A DNA stretch of 64,000 nt from contig DBPT01000001.1 in assembly GCA_002304925.1 (NCBI GenBank), positions 1 to 64,000 of the forward strand. The letters are read 5' to 3'. The position numbers and the translations under genes were made by a program. The notes below the pieces were generated by a model that saw nothing but the letters and a program-made list of their open reading frames with translations, searched no databases and was not told the DNA's origin. Shown here piece after piece: positions 52,254-60,768 of the stretch (positions are counted from its first letter, which is position 1; each line of letters opens with the position of its first letter). This DNA comes from Prolixibacteraceae bacterium UBA1413. GTDB lineage: Bacteria; Bacteroidota; Bacteroidia; Bacteroidales; Prolixibacteraceae.

Positions 52254-53348
52254 TCATGGAATTGTCTCTTCTGATTTTGCCACCTGGGGTTGCCCGGCGG
52301 TATTGTCAAGGAGGTCGTCGTATTTCTGTCTTCTTTTTTTCCAGCGGTCACGGGCAAATTGCTGCATATCGGCTATTTTGTCTTTCTCATCAACAATCTC
52401 AAAGCCCAGAAGCGTTTCCACGATATCTTCCATGGTGACGATACCGTCGATTCCACCGTATTCATCGACTACAATTGCAATTTGTTCTTTTTTATTCAGC
52501 AGGGTTTCCCAAACACTGAACAGGTGTTTTGATTTATAGAAGACCACAATTTCTCTCCTGAGGTCTTTGAGTTTAAGATTGACCTGGTCTTCGGCCAGTT
52601 TCTCAAAAACCTGTTCCCGGAAGACATAGCCTGTAATATTTTCGAAGTACCCGGAATAAACCGGAATTCTTGAGTAATAGAGAAACTCTTTTTTCTGAAG
52701 GAACTCCTCTAATCCCATGTTTTCATCGGCGGCTGTCACCACCACCCGGGGCGTCATGATTTCTGACACATTGACCGATTTAAGCCGTATCAGGTTCTGA
52801 ATGATCCGTTGTTCCTTTTCCTCAAAAACACCCTCGTTACGTCCTATGGAAGCCATGACCGAAATTTCCTCACGGCTTACGGTTTGCTCGTCCCCTTTTT
52901 TGGCAAAGATCCTGGTGATAACTCCGGAAAGCAATACAAAGGGGTAGGTAACAAACATCATGATCCGGATGATATTAACCGAAACCAGCGATAGTTCCCT
53001 GCAATAACGGGTACCGATTGATTTGGGAATGATTTCCGAAAGGACCAGGATCAGCAGGGTAAGCACTACCGAAACCACCCCGAACCATGCCTCGCCGAAA
53101 ACGATCGTTGCCTGGGCTCCTACGCCTGCCGCCCCGATGGTGTGAGCAATAGTGTTCAGGGTAAGGATTGCCGTAATGGGGCGATCCAGATTTTGTTTCA
53201 ACTTAATGAAACCAGGGGCTGATTTTGAACCTTCCTGGGCTTTAACCGCTACATAGGACAGGGGCGTTGTAAGCAGGACCGCTTCCATGACCGAGCAGAG
53301 AAACGAAATACAAAGTGCGAGAAGAAGATAGAGTATAAGGAGAAACAT
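52254..53348 (-). CDS. CNNM/hemolysin-C family membrane protein with CBS pair
   Basis: About 364 residues. The N-terminal CNNM domain has four hydrophobic helices (MFLLILYLLLALCISFLCSV, ITAILTLNTIAHTIGAAGVG, VVSVVLTLLILVLSEIIPKS, IIRIMMFVTYPFVLLSGVIT). A CBS pair follows (VSEIMTPRVVVTAADENM, QIAIVVDEYGGIDGIVTMED). The C-terminal CorC/HlyC domain found in many members is missing; the chain ends in a basic tail after the CBS pair. Family members export or sense magnesium or cobalt. ATG 53348 is favoured by the minus-strand -7-like GATATTTG at 53373-53380; the frame extends upstream to 53411. Confidence 0.88.
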   Translation of the reverse strand: MFLLILYLLLALCISFLCSVMEAVLLTTPLSYVAVKAQEGSKSAPGFIKLKQNLDRPITAILTLNTIAHTIGAAGVGAQATIVFGEAWFGVVSVVLTLLILVLSEIIPKSIGTRYCRELSLVSVNIIRIMMFVTYPFVLLSGVITRIFAKKGDEQTVSREEISVMASIGRNEGVFEEKEQRIIQNLIRLKSVNVSEIMTPRVVVTAADENMGLEEFLQKKEFLYYSRIPVYSGYFENITGYVFREQVFEKLAEDQVNLKLKDLRREIVVFYKSKHLFSVWETLLNKKEQIAIVVDEYGGIDGIVTMEDIVETLLGFEIVDEKDKIADMQQFARDRWKKRRQKYDDLLDNTAGQPQVAKSEETIP

Positions 53349-53372
53349 AGGGCACGATTGATTTATAAGCTG

Positions 53373-53380
53373 CAAATATC
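53373..53380 (-). promoter_or_regulatory. -7-like element (GATATTTG) of the CNNM gene
   Basis: One mismatch from TAnnTTTG on the minus strand, 24 bp before ATG 53348. Confidence 0.4.
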
Positions 53381-53531
53381 GGAAAATCATGCGGAAATTC
53401 ATAAGATTCATTCTTTCCAGCCTGCAAGCGGGTAAGATTTAACATGGCCAATTCGGGGCCGGGTCTTCACGGGAGATTGGGTTCAGAATGACATTGGAAA
53501 GATATTTCCCCTGAAAGAAAGCAAAAAAACC

Positions 53532-53539
53532 TACTTTTG
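53532..53539 (+). promoter_or_regulatory. -7 element (TACTTTTG) of the cation exporter gene
   Basis: Perfect TAnnTTTG, 25 bp before ATG 53565. Confidence 0.55.
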
Positions 53540-53564
53540 TGGTTTGAATCATCATTTGTGACAG

Positions 53565-54479
53565 ATGGAAGGAAATGGTAACAGTGAGGAAATAAGGGCC
53601 GGAAAGGCAAACAGGGTTACCTGGGTGGGTTTTTTGATCAACCTTGTGTTGACGGTTTTTAAGCTGGCGGCCGGGGTTATCGGGAGGAGTGGAGCTATGC
53701 TTGCCGATGCTATTCATTCTTTGTCTGATTTCATCACCGATATTGTGGTGTTGGTGAGCTTCCGGATGGTGAAAAAGCCCGCGGACGAGGATCATGAGTA
53801 CGGTCACGGGAAATATGAAACCCTGGCCACGGCTTTTATCGGGATCGCCCTCCTGTTTGTGGGGTTGGGAATTTTGTACAATGGGGCGAAAAATGTATGG
53901 TCCGTGCTGGTTCTCGGGCAATCCATCGATGCTCCGGGGATCATAGCCCTGGTGGCGGCATTGGTTTCCATTATTGTTAAGGAATGGCTCTTCCGCTACA
54001 CGAAAAAAACGGGGGATGAAATCAACAGCCAGGCCGTCATTGCCAACGCCTGGCACCACCGTTCCGATGCCTTTTCTTCTGTGGGAACCCTGGTGGGGAT
54101 TGGTGGCGCCATCCTCCTGGGAAATCGTTGGAGAATACTGGATCCCCTGGCAGCCATCGTGGTCAGTTTGTTTATCCTGAAAGTGGCATGGCAGATTACC
54201 CGGGGAAGCCTCCGGGAGTTGCTCGAAGAATCACTCGACGAGGAAACTAAGAAAAGCATCATGGAAATCGTTGGCCAGGTGGAGGGCGTCCTGGAGCCCC
54301 ATGACCTCCGGACCCGCAAAAACGGCAATAGGATCGTGGTTGACATTCATGTCAGGGTAAAGAACGAAACCACCATTGTCGAAGCTCACAACCTTAACAA
54401 TGTCATCGAATTCCGACTGAAGGAGCGGTTCGGGGAGAACACGCTGATCAGCATCCATACCGAACCCGAACATGAATGA
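53565..54479 (+). CDS. Cation diffusion facilitator (zinc/iron/manganese exporter)
   Basis: A 304-residue CDF transporter with six helices. The metal-binding pairs are in MLADAIHSLSDFITDIVVLV (helix 2, H-S-L-S-D) and WHHRSDAFSSVGTLVGIGG (helix 5, HxxxD). EDHEYGHGKYETLAT is the conserved loop after helix 2. The cytoplasmic C-terminal domain (RTRKNGNRIVVDIHVRVKNE) ends SIHTEPE. The HxxxD/HxxxD pattern is compatible with zinc or iron. A perfect terminator follows. Confidence 0.93.
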   Translation: MEGNGNSEEIRAGKANRVTWVGFLINLVLTVFKLAAGVIGRSGAMLADAIHSLSDFITDIVVLVSFRMVKKPADEDHEYGHGKYETLATAFIGIALLFVGLGILYNGAKNVWSVLVLGQSIDAPGIIALVAALVSIIVKEWLFRYTKKTGDEINSQAVIANAWHHRSDAFSSVGTLVGIGGAILLGNRWRILDPLAAIVVSLFILKVAWQITRGSLRELLEESLDEETKKSIMEIVGQVEGVLEPHDLRTRKNGNRIVVDIHVRVKNETTIVEAHNLNNVIEFRLKERFGENTLISIHTEPEHE

Positions 54480-54620
54480 TGCAACCCAATTTCCGAAACC
54501 AGGTTTTTGACCGGTAAGATCTATCCGCATTTACCCACAGTGTACGTGAAGAACTCGAAAAAGCAGCCTTCGAAAGGTTCGGAACCCATTTTTACTTGTC
54601 CGGGATGGCAAATGACCGGT

Positions 54621-54655
54621 AAATGAGGCAGGAAAGATTTCCTGCCTCATTTATT
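54621..54655 (+). terminator. Perfect 15-bp hairpin terminator
   Basis: AAATGAGGCAGGAAA (54621-54635) and TTTCCTGCCTCATTT (54638-54652) are exact complements with a very short loop, followed by an AT-rich run. The stem is symmetrical A/T-flanked, so it could end transcription from either side. It follows the cation exporter gene. Confidence 0.75.
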
Positions 54656-54707
54656 TAGACCAGATATAAAGAATGGGTATTGTCCTGTTGGCTAAAGAAA
54701 ATCAGGG

Positions 54708-54735
54708 TTTGGAATCATTTCTTTCCGTTATTTTG
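54708..54735 (+). promoter_or_regulatory. Probable promoter of the methylmalonyl-CoA operon
   Basis: TTTG (54708-54711), 16 bp, then TTATTTTG (54728-54735), one mismatch from the -7 consensus, 49 bp before the epimerase ATG. Confidence 0.45.
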
Positions 54736-54784
54736 ACCGTTATGACTATTTTAACTGAGACAAAGAATTTATAAATATCTGATT

Positions 54785-55186
54785 ATGAATATTACTCATA
54801 TTGAGCACATTGGAATTGCCGTGGAAAACCTGGAGGAGGCGGTTGCCTTTTATGAAAAGGTTTACGGTTTGAAGTGTTATGCTGTGGAAGAGGTGGCCGA
54901 CCAGAAGGTTAAAACTGCTTTTTTCAAAGTAGGTCAGACCAAGATTGAACTTTTGGAGTCCACCGATCCCGAAGGGCCCATCGGCAAGTTTATTGCCAAC
55001 AAGGGGCAGGGTATCCATCACATTGCCTTTGCCGTGGATAAGGTGGGTGAAGCTTTGGGGAATGCCGAGAAAAATGGAGTACGGCTCATTGACAAAGTTC
55101 CCCGGAAGGGTGCTGAAGGCCTGAATATCGGCTTTCTTCATCCGAAATCCACATTCGGAGTTTTAACGGAGTTTTGCGCGGAATAA
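54785..55186 (+). CDS. mce: Methylmalonyl-CoA epimerase
   Basis: Interconverts R- and S-methylmalonyl-CoA, 133 residues, a vicinal-oxygen-chelate metalloenzyme. IEHIGIAVENLEEAVAFYEK carries the first metal His, GIHHIAFAVDK the second, and TKIELLESTDPEGPI the Glu. FLHPKSTFGVLTEF is the last conserved segment. It starts the operon with the decarboxylase genes, which fits succinate to propionate conversion. Confidence 0.95.
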   Translation: MNITHIEHIGIAVENLEEAVAFYEKVYGLKCYAVEEVADQKVKTAFFKVGQTKIELLESTDPEGPIGKFIANKGQGIHHIAFAVDKVGEALGNAEKNGVRLIDKVPRKGAEGLNIGFLHPKSTFGVLTEFCAE

Positions 55187-55207
55187 GAAAAACAAAATTC
55201 ATGACCT

Positions 55208-56767
55208 ATGAACAATCAGGACAAAGTAAAGCAGTTGATCGACTTGCGCATGAAAGCCAAAATGGGCGGTGGTCAGAAGAGGATCGACATACAGCATGAG
55301 AAGGGCAAGATGACTGCCCGTGAGCGGATTGAGTTATTATTGGATGAGGGGAGTTTCGAGGAGTTTGACATGTTTGTTTCGCACCGCTGCACCAATTTTG
55401 GCATTGAGAAGACGAAGTTTCTGGGTGACGGGGTGGTGACCGGTTACGGCACCATTGATGGCCGTCTGGTGTATGTCTTCTCGCAGGATTTCACCGTATT
55501 CGGCGGGTCGTTAAGTGAGTCTTTTGCGCAAAAGATCTGCAAGGTGATGGATGCGGCCACGAAGATGGGGGCACCTGTGATCGGGATCAATGACTCGGGG
55601 GGTGCCCGTATCCAGGAGGGGGTGACTTCCCTGGCCGGTTATGCCGAGATTTTCCAGCGCAACATCATGGCTTCAGGAGTCGTGCCGCAGATTTCCGCCA
55701 TCTTCGGCCCCTGCGCCGGAGGTGCGGTTTATTCACCCGCCCTGACTGATTTTATTGTGATGAGCAAAGCCACCTCTTATATGTTCGTTACCGGTCCCAA
55801 GGTAGTAAAAACGGTTACCGGCGAGGTGGTTACCGACGAGCAACTGGGAGGCGCCATGGTTCATGCTTCCAAGTCGGGGGTGACCCATTTTGTAGCCGAT
55901 GATGAGCAGGAAGGGATTTCCTTGATCCGGAAACTGCTCTCCTATCTTCCCCAGAATAACCTGGAGGAGGCGCCCCTGGTTCATTGCGATGATCCCATCG
56001 ACCGTCTGGAAGATAGCCTCAATGAGATTATTCCCGACAATCCCAATAAGCCTTACGACGTGAAGGATGTGATCCATGGTATCGTGGACTATGGCGAATT
56101 CATGGAGGTGCACCGCTATTATGCTTCCAACATTGTGATCGGTTTTGCCCGTTTCAACGGCATTTCGGTGGGTATCGTAGCCAACCAGCCGGCCTATCTG
56201 GCAGGGGTGCTCGATATCAATGCTTCGCGCAAGGCTGCTCGGTTTGTACGTTTCTGCGATGCCTTCAACATTCCGATTATCACCCTTGAAGACGTTCCCG
56301 GCTTTCTGCCCGGCACTGCCCAGGAGTATGGCGGCATCATCAGTCACGGTGCCAAACTTCTTTATGCTTATGGGGAGGCTACGGTTCCGAAAATAACCAT
56401 CATCCTGCGGAAGGCCTATGGCGGCGCTTACTGTGTGATGAGTTCCAAGCATTTGCGCGGAGATATCAATTATGCATGGCCTACGGCTGAAATTGCCGTA
56501 ATGGGTCCAAAGGGGGCCATCGAAGTGCTGATGAGCAAGGAGATAAAAAAGATAGAAGATCCGGTGGAAAAAGCCGCCTTTATTGCCAATGCAGAGGAAG
56601 AGTACAAGAATGAGTTTGCCAATCCTTACAATGCGGCAAAATACGGTTATATCGACGATGTGATCGAGCCCCGCAACACCCGTTTCCGGATCATCAGGGC
56701 GCTGCAGGCACTGGCTACCAAAAAGGATGTCAATCCGCCAAAAAAGCATAGCAATTTACCTTTGTAA
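55208..56767 (+). CDS. mmdA: Methylmalonyl-CoA decarboxylase carboxyltransferase subunit
   Basis: Alpha subunit, 519 residues, of the sodium-pumping methylmalonyl-CoA decarboxylase, homologous to propionyl-CoA carboxylase beta chains. It transfers CO2 from methylmalonyl-CoA to biotin. GINDSGGARIQEGVTSLAGY and IFGPCAGGAVYSPALTDFI form the first acyl-CoA site; EDVPGFLPGTAQEYGGIISH and KAYGGAYCVMSSKHLRGD the second. The presence of OadG, biotin carrier and OadB genes downstream, and the absence of a biotin carboxylase gene, favour decarboxylase over carboxylase. Confidence 0.93.
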   Translation: MNNQDKVKQLIDLRMKAKMGGGQKRIDIQHEKGKMTARERIELLLDEGSFEEFDMFVSHRCTNFGIEKTKFLGDGVVTGYGTIDGRLVYVFSQDFTVFGGSLSESFAQKICKVMDAATKMGAPVIGINDSGGARIQEGVTSLAGYAEIFQRNIMASGVVPQISAIFGPCAGGAVYSPALTDFIVMSKATSYMFVTGPKVVKTVTGEVVTDEQLGGAMVHASKSGVTHFVADDEQEGISLIRKLLSYLPQNNLEEAPLVHCDDPIDRLEDSLNEIIPDNPNKPYDVKDVIHGIVDYGEFMEVHRYYASNIVIGFARFNGISVGIVANQPAYLAGVLDINASRKAARFVRFCDAFNIPIITLEDVPGFLPGTAQEYGGIISHGAKLLYAYGEATVPKITIILRKAYGGAYCVMSSKHLRGDINYAWPTAEIAVMGPKGAIEVLMSKEIKKIEDPVEKAAFIANAEEEYKNEFANPYNAAKYGYIDDVIEPRNTRFRIIRALQALATKKDVNPPKKHSNLPL

Positions 56768-56775
56768 TACCCGGA

Positions 56776-57693
56776 ATGATGAAATTAAGGCAATTCATTA
56801 CAGTAGCCGGCGCCGTATTACTGTTTTCCATCTTTTCTACGGAATCAGGAGCTCAAAGTACCATGGATCTGCGGATCAATGAAGTGCTTGTGTACAATGA
56901 TTCCAACTATGTGGACGATTTTGGCAAACACAGCCCCTGGATCGAGATCTTCAATACGGCATACAACAAAGTGGACATCGGGGGGCTGTACCTGACCGAT
57001 GACCTGTCAAATCCCACTAAGTACCCCATTGCCAAGGGCCAGGAGCTGACAAAGATTCCTCCCAGAAGTTATCTTGTTTTCTGGGCTGACAATAAGCCTA
57101 CCTATGGAATTCTGCACCTGAATTTCATTCTGGAGCCGGGCAAGACCATTGCCCTGTTTGAAGGGAACGGAAAAACCCTGATTGATTCCCTGACCATTCC
57201 CCATGACATGATCACGGATATATCATACGGCCGCAGGGAAGATGGTGGATCTGTGTGGATGAATCTGCCTAAAACCACGCCCAATGCCAATAACAATACG
57301 GAACCGGTGATCTCTTCCGGAGATCGGTTTGCACAATTTGACCCTTCAGGGGCAGGAATGGCCATGATCGCCATGGGAGTGGTTTTCATGGCGCTGGCAG
57401 CACTTTACTTATTTTTCAAGATGACAAGCAGATTGCTGGCCATTAATGTGAATAAGCAACTGAACGCCCGTTTGATCACCAAGGCGAAAGCTGGAAAGGC
57501 AGAATCACCAGATTCCGACCAGGAGGGTTTGGCGATTACCGGTGAAATCAACGCCGCCATTGCTATGACCCTCTACCTATACTCCAGTGAGTTGCACGAT
57601 GCCGAGAACACCGTCCTGACAATCAACAAAGTATCCCGGGCCTATTCGCCGTGGAGTTCCAAATTTTACGGATTAAGAAAATCACCAAAATAA
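56776..57693 (+). CDS. OadG-family pump subunit fused to a lamin-tail domain
   Basis: A 305-residue protein where the usual OadG/MmdD is under 100 residues. A signal peptide (VAGAVLLFSIFSTESGAQS) is followed by a lamin-tail-like beta domain (MDLRINEVLVYNDSNYVDDF, SPWIEIFNTAYNKVDIGGLY, YLVFWADN), about residues 33-170. Then comes the OadG membrane helix (GMAMIAMGVVFMALAALYLF) and a cytoplasmic tail ending in YSPWSSKFYGLRKSP. The tail probably contacts the carboxyltransferase and biotin subunits, as in OadG. The extracytoplasmic lamin-tail domain has no known role in the pump. Confidence 0.85.
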   Translation: MMKLRQFITVAGAVLLFSIFSTESGAQSTMDLRINEVLVYNDSNYVDDFGKHSPWIEIFNTAYNKVDIGGLYLTDDLSNPTKYPIAKGQELTKIPPRSYLVFWADNKPTYGILHLNFILEPGKTIALFEGNGKTLIDSLTIPHDMITDISYGRREDGGSVWMNLPKTTPNANNNTEPVISSGDRFAQFDPSGAGMAMIAMGVVFMALAALYLFFKMTSRLLAINVNKQLNARLITKAKAGKAESPDSDQEGLAITGEINAAIAMTLYLYSSELHDAENTVLTINKVSRAYSPWSSKFYGLRKSPK

Positions 57694-57699
57694 TAATCA

Positions 57700-58143
57700 A
57701 TGAAGCGGTTTAAATTTACAATAAACGGTAACAAGTATGAGACGGAAGTGCTCAGCATCGAGGACAATGTTGCCGAAATCGAGGTGAATGGTACCAAGTT
57801 TTATGTGGAGGTCAACAAGGACATCAGGCCCTCCAAGACGCCCAAGCTGGTGCGATCGGTAGCGGTGCCCTCGACCGATTCGGTGCCGTCGCAGGCCAAA
57901 ACGAGTCGACCGGATGCTCCCAAGGGAGCAGGCAGTATCAAGTCGCCCCTGCCTGGGGTAATCCTGGAAGTATTGGTCAGGGAAGGAGATACGGTAAAAT
58001 TGGGACAGAAACTACTGATTCTGGAAGCCATGAAGATGGAAAACAGCATTGAAGCGGATAAGCCCGGAAAGGTCACTTCCATTCTCAAACAAAAGGGGGA
58101 TGCGGTGATGGAGGGAGATGTTCTAATCGTCATAGGAGAATAA
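57700..58143 (+). CDS. mmdC: Biotin carrier subunit of the decarboxylase
   Basis: A 147-residue biotinyl protein. A Pro/Ser/Lys-rich linker (VAVPSTDSVPSQAKTSRPDA) joins an N-terminal beta domain to the biotinyl domain. The biotinylated Lys is in ILEAMKMENSIEA (the AMKM motif). It shuttles CO2 between MmdA and the membrane subunit. Spaced 6 bp from the previous gene and 3 bp from the next. Confidence 0.94.
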   Translation: MKRFKFTINGNKYETEVLSIEDNVAEIEVNGTKFYVEVNKDIRPSKTPKLVRSVAVPSTDSVPSQAKTSRPDAPKGAGSIKSPLPGVILEVLVREGDTVKLGQKLLILEAMKMENSIEADKPGKVTSILKQKGDAVMEGDVLIVIGE

Positions 58144-58146
58144 AGT

Positions 58147-59310
58147 ATGGACTATTCCGGAGATTTTTTCAGTTTTGTGCTGGAGCATCTGGAGAAGTTT
58201 CTCTCCTTCACTGCTTTTGCCAATCTTACTGCCGGCCATCTGATCATGATCGCCTTCGGCCTGATTTTTATTTACCTGGCCATTGCCAAAGGATTTGAGC
58301 CCATGTTGCTGGTGCCCATCGGATTCGGGATGCTGGTGGGCAATATCGCCTTTTTACCCGGGAACGAGATTGGGGTCTATGAATCAGGAAGCGTACTCAA
58401 CTACCTTTATTTTGGGGTTTTGCATGGAATTTATCCTCCGTTGATCTTTCTCGGGATTGGGGCGATGACCGATTTTTCAGCATTGATTTCCAATCCCAAG
58501 CTGATCCTGATCGGGGCGGCTGCCCAGTTGGGGATCTTCGGAGCCTATGCCATTGCCCTGGCCTTGGGGTATACTCCTACAGAAGCAGGTGCCATTGGAA
58601 TTATCGGCGGTGCCGACGGTCCGACGGCCATTTTCCTCTCTTCGAAGCTGGCTCCTGACCTGATGGGCGCCATTGCCATTTCGGCTTATTCTTACATGGC
58701 TCTGGTACCGGTGATCCAGCCCCCGGTGATGAGGTTACTCACCACACAAAAGGAGCGGCTTATCAGGATGAAACCGGCCCGTGCCGTTTCTAAAACCGAA
58801 AAGATCGTTTTCCCGATCAGCGGATTGTTGCTGACTACTTTTTTAGTGCCCAGTGCTCTGCCTTTGCTTGGCATGCTTTTTTTAGGCAACCTGTTGAAGG
58901 AAAGTACCGTAACAAAACGCCTGGCTGACACAGCAAAAGGTACCCTGATTGATATTGTCACCATTCTGATCGGTCTGACCGTGGGCGCTTCCACCCAGGC
59001 CACCACTTTCCTGACCGCCAAGTCAGTGGGAATCTTTATTTTGGGGGCAGCTTCCTTCTTTATCGCTACATTTGGCGGGGTGATGTTCGTTAAAATCATC
59101 AACCTTTTCCTGAAAGAGGGGAATAAGATCAATCCGTTAATCGGGAATGCCGGAGTTTCCGCAGTGCCCGCAAGTGCCCGTGTCTCTCAGGTCGTGGGTC
59201 TGGAGTATGACAAAACCAACCACCTGTTGATGCACGCCATGGGACCCAATGTGGCGGGCGTGATCGGCAGTGCCGTGGCGGCAGGTATCCTGCTCAGCTT
59301 CCTGGCTTGA
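58147..59310 (+). CDS. mmdB: Sodium-pumping decarboxylase beta subunit (OadB/MmdB)
   Basis: A 387-residue membrane subunit that decarboxylates carboxybiotin and exports sodium ions. About nine helices. GAIGIIGGADGPTAIFLSSK has the conserved Asp for sodium binding, and AISAYSYMALVPVIQPPVMR the conserved Tyr/Pro segment. GNAGVSAVPASARVSQ and HLLMHAMGPNVAGVIGSAVA complete the second half. Last gene of the operon. Confidence 0.95.
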   Translation: MDYSGDFFSFVLEHLEKFLSFTAFANLTAGHLIMIAFGLIFIYLAIAKGFEPMLLVPIGFGMLVGNIAFLPGNEIGVYESGSVLNYLYFGVLHGIYPPLIFLGIGAMTDFSALISNPKLILIGAAAQLGIFGAYAIALALGYTPTEAGAIGIIGGADGPTAIFLSSKLAPDLMGAIAISAYSYMALVPVIQPPVMRLLTTQKERLIRMKPARAVSKTEKIVFPISGLLLTTFLVPSALPLLGMLFLGNLLKESTVTKRLADTAKGTLIDIVTILIGLTVGASTQATTFLTAKSVGIFILGAASFFIATFGGVMFVKIINLFLKEGNKINPLIGNAGVSAVPASARVSQVVGLEYDKTNHLLMHAMGPNVAGVIGSAVAAGILLSFLA

Positions 59311-59418
59311 TAATACAACTCAGAAACGCTATAAAATACCAGATTTGGCAGCCCTCAACAAACGGGGCAGTGTATGATGCCGGCATCAGCATGTTTTCTG
59401 ACCGGCCAGGGGGGGCTG

Positions 59419-60378
59419 TTATCCGGCTTTAATGACATTCCGGGGATTTCCCTCAAGAAAGCTTCTGAGGTTTTCGACGGCAATACCCATCAGCCGGTTT
59501 CTGGCTTCTAGGGTGGCCCACGCCATGTGGGGGGTGATAAAGCAGTTGCGGGCGGTCAGGAGAGGATTGTGTGGGTGTGGCGGTTCTTTTCCCAGCACAT
59601 CCAAACCGGCACCGGCAATGATCCCCCTGTTGAGGGCGTCGGCCAGGTCGGCTTCGTGAATCAGGGGCCCCCTGCCAGTATTGATAAGAAAAGCTGAAGA
59701 CTTCATAAGGGACAGGAGCTTCCGGTTCACGAACTCCCTGTTGTCGGGGGTCAGCGGACAGTTGAGGCTGATGAAATCGCTGTCACGGGTGAGCTGTTCC
59801 AGGGATACTTGGGTGGCCCATGCCGGGGCATCTTTTTTGGTGCTCCGGTTATGGAAAAGGATTTTCATCCCAAAGGCATGGCCCAGCCGGCCCACGCTGT
59901 GCCCGATTTTACCGAAGCCTATGATTCCCAGGGTTTTCCCCGCAATTTCGGTCTGGGGAGTGCTCTGATAACAGAAATCACGGTGGCCGGTCCATTTCCC
60001 GTTGCGCACCTCCGTGGCGTGCAGTTCCACGCGGTTGGCAAAATTGAGGATGTGGGCGAAAACCATCTGCGCCACGGAAGGGGTGCTATAAGCAGGGATA
60101 TTGGTTACAACGATTCCCTTTTCCGCGGCGGCGGCGATGTCTACGACGTTGTATCCCGTGGCAAGGACGCCGATAAACTGCAATTCCGGCAGGTGAGCAA
60201 GCACCTCCCTGGAAAGGATGACCTTGTTGGTGAAAATGATTTCAGCCCTGGCGGCGCGCACCACCGTTTCAACGGCTGCCGTCCGGTCGTATACCGTCAG
60301 TTCTCCCAGTTCGGCAAGCCCATCCCATGTCAGATCCCCGGGATTCAGCGTATATCCGTCCAATACCACAATTTTCAT
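59419..60378 (-). CDS. D-2-hydroxyacid dehydrogenase
   Basis: NAD-dependent dehydrogenase, 319 residues, of the glycerate/phosphoglycerate dehydrogenase family. The dinucleotide motif is LGIIGFGKIGHSVGRLG. The catalytic triad is Arg in LINTGRGPLI, Glu in GLDVLGKEPPHPHNP and His in CFITPHMAWAT. LATGYNVVDIAAAAEKGI is the substrate-domain signature. Its form fits hydroxypyruvate/glycerate reductases. It converges on the mmd operon. Confidence 0.92.
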   Translation of the reverse strand: MKIVVLDGYTLNPGDLTWDGLAELGELTVYDRTAAVETVVRAARAEIIFTNKVILSREVLAHLPELQFIGVLATGYNVVDIAAAAEKGIVVTNIPAYSTPSVAQMVFAHILNFANRVELHATEVRNGKWTGHRDFCYQSTPQTEIAGKTLGIIGFGKIGHSVGRLGHAFGMKILFHNRSTKKDAPAWATQVSLEQLTRDSDFISLNCPLTPDNREFVNRKLLSLMKSSAFLINTGRGPLIHEADLADALNRGIIAGAGLDVLGKEPPHPHNPLLTARNCFITPHMAWATLEARNRLMGIAVENLRSFLEGNPRNVIKAG

Positions 60379-60768
60379 AATTCAAAGAATTTTAAAAACA
60401 TCAAAACTACATTTTTATCTGTTATTCAAGTCCGCTAAATCAGTTATTCGGTCAGATGTGTAATGATGTAATGGAAACCAGTTATCTTCAATTTGATGAT
60501 TCTGAGAATATGCAAGCCCGAATCAATCTGGCACTACGGGATTCATTCCACCGATTGACTTGACTTTGTTAGTTTCAAAAGACATCGGAATAACAATAAA
60601 TAGAAACCTGTGAGAAAAGGTGTAAATTAGGGACGTGGAAATTAAATGAAGCACCAACTTGTTCAAAAATTGCACTAGTTCAAAATGGAGGGAACAGGTG
60701 AGTTCGCTGAATAATCGCATTCATAAATCTGATTTTTTACAGACCGTTGAATTAAAAACATCCGGCAT
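60379..60768. other. 390-bp gene-free region
   Basis: Between the dehydrogenase and the golvesin-domain gene. It contains the minus-strand -7 element at 60402-60409. A 30-codon plus-strand frame (ATG 60471 to TGA 60561) and a 65-codon minus-strand frame have no recognisable domain. I see no RNA gene or clear repeat. Confidence 0.5.
60402..60409 (-). promoter_or_regulatory. -7 element (TAGTTTTG) of the dehydrogenase gene
   Basis: Perfect TAnnTTTG on the minus strand, 23 bp before the ATG at 60378. Confidence 0.55.

Larger units (their letters stand above)
54480..54784. other. 305-bp intergenic region between cation exporter and epimerase operon
   Basis: Contains the hairpin terminator at 54621-54652 and the candidate promoter at 54708-54735. 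No coding frame is convincing. Confidence 0.6.

Noticed and set aside
55733..56749. 338-codon minus-strand frame opposite mmdA
   Set aside because: Antisense shadow of a conserved carboxyltransferase gene; no recognisable domain.
59375..59388. Perfect 14-bp palindrome TGATGCCGGCATCA between convergent genes
   Set aside because: It has no loop and no T-run, so it is a poor terminator; a single short palindrome can occur by chance.
60471..60561. 30-codon frame in the gap before the golvesin-domain gene
   Set aside because: Too short, no ribosome site and no recognisable family; a decayed transposase end was considered but no motif supports it.
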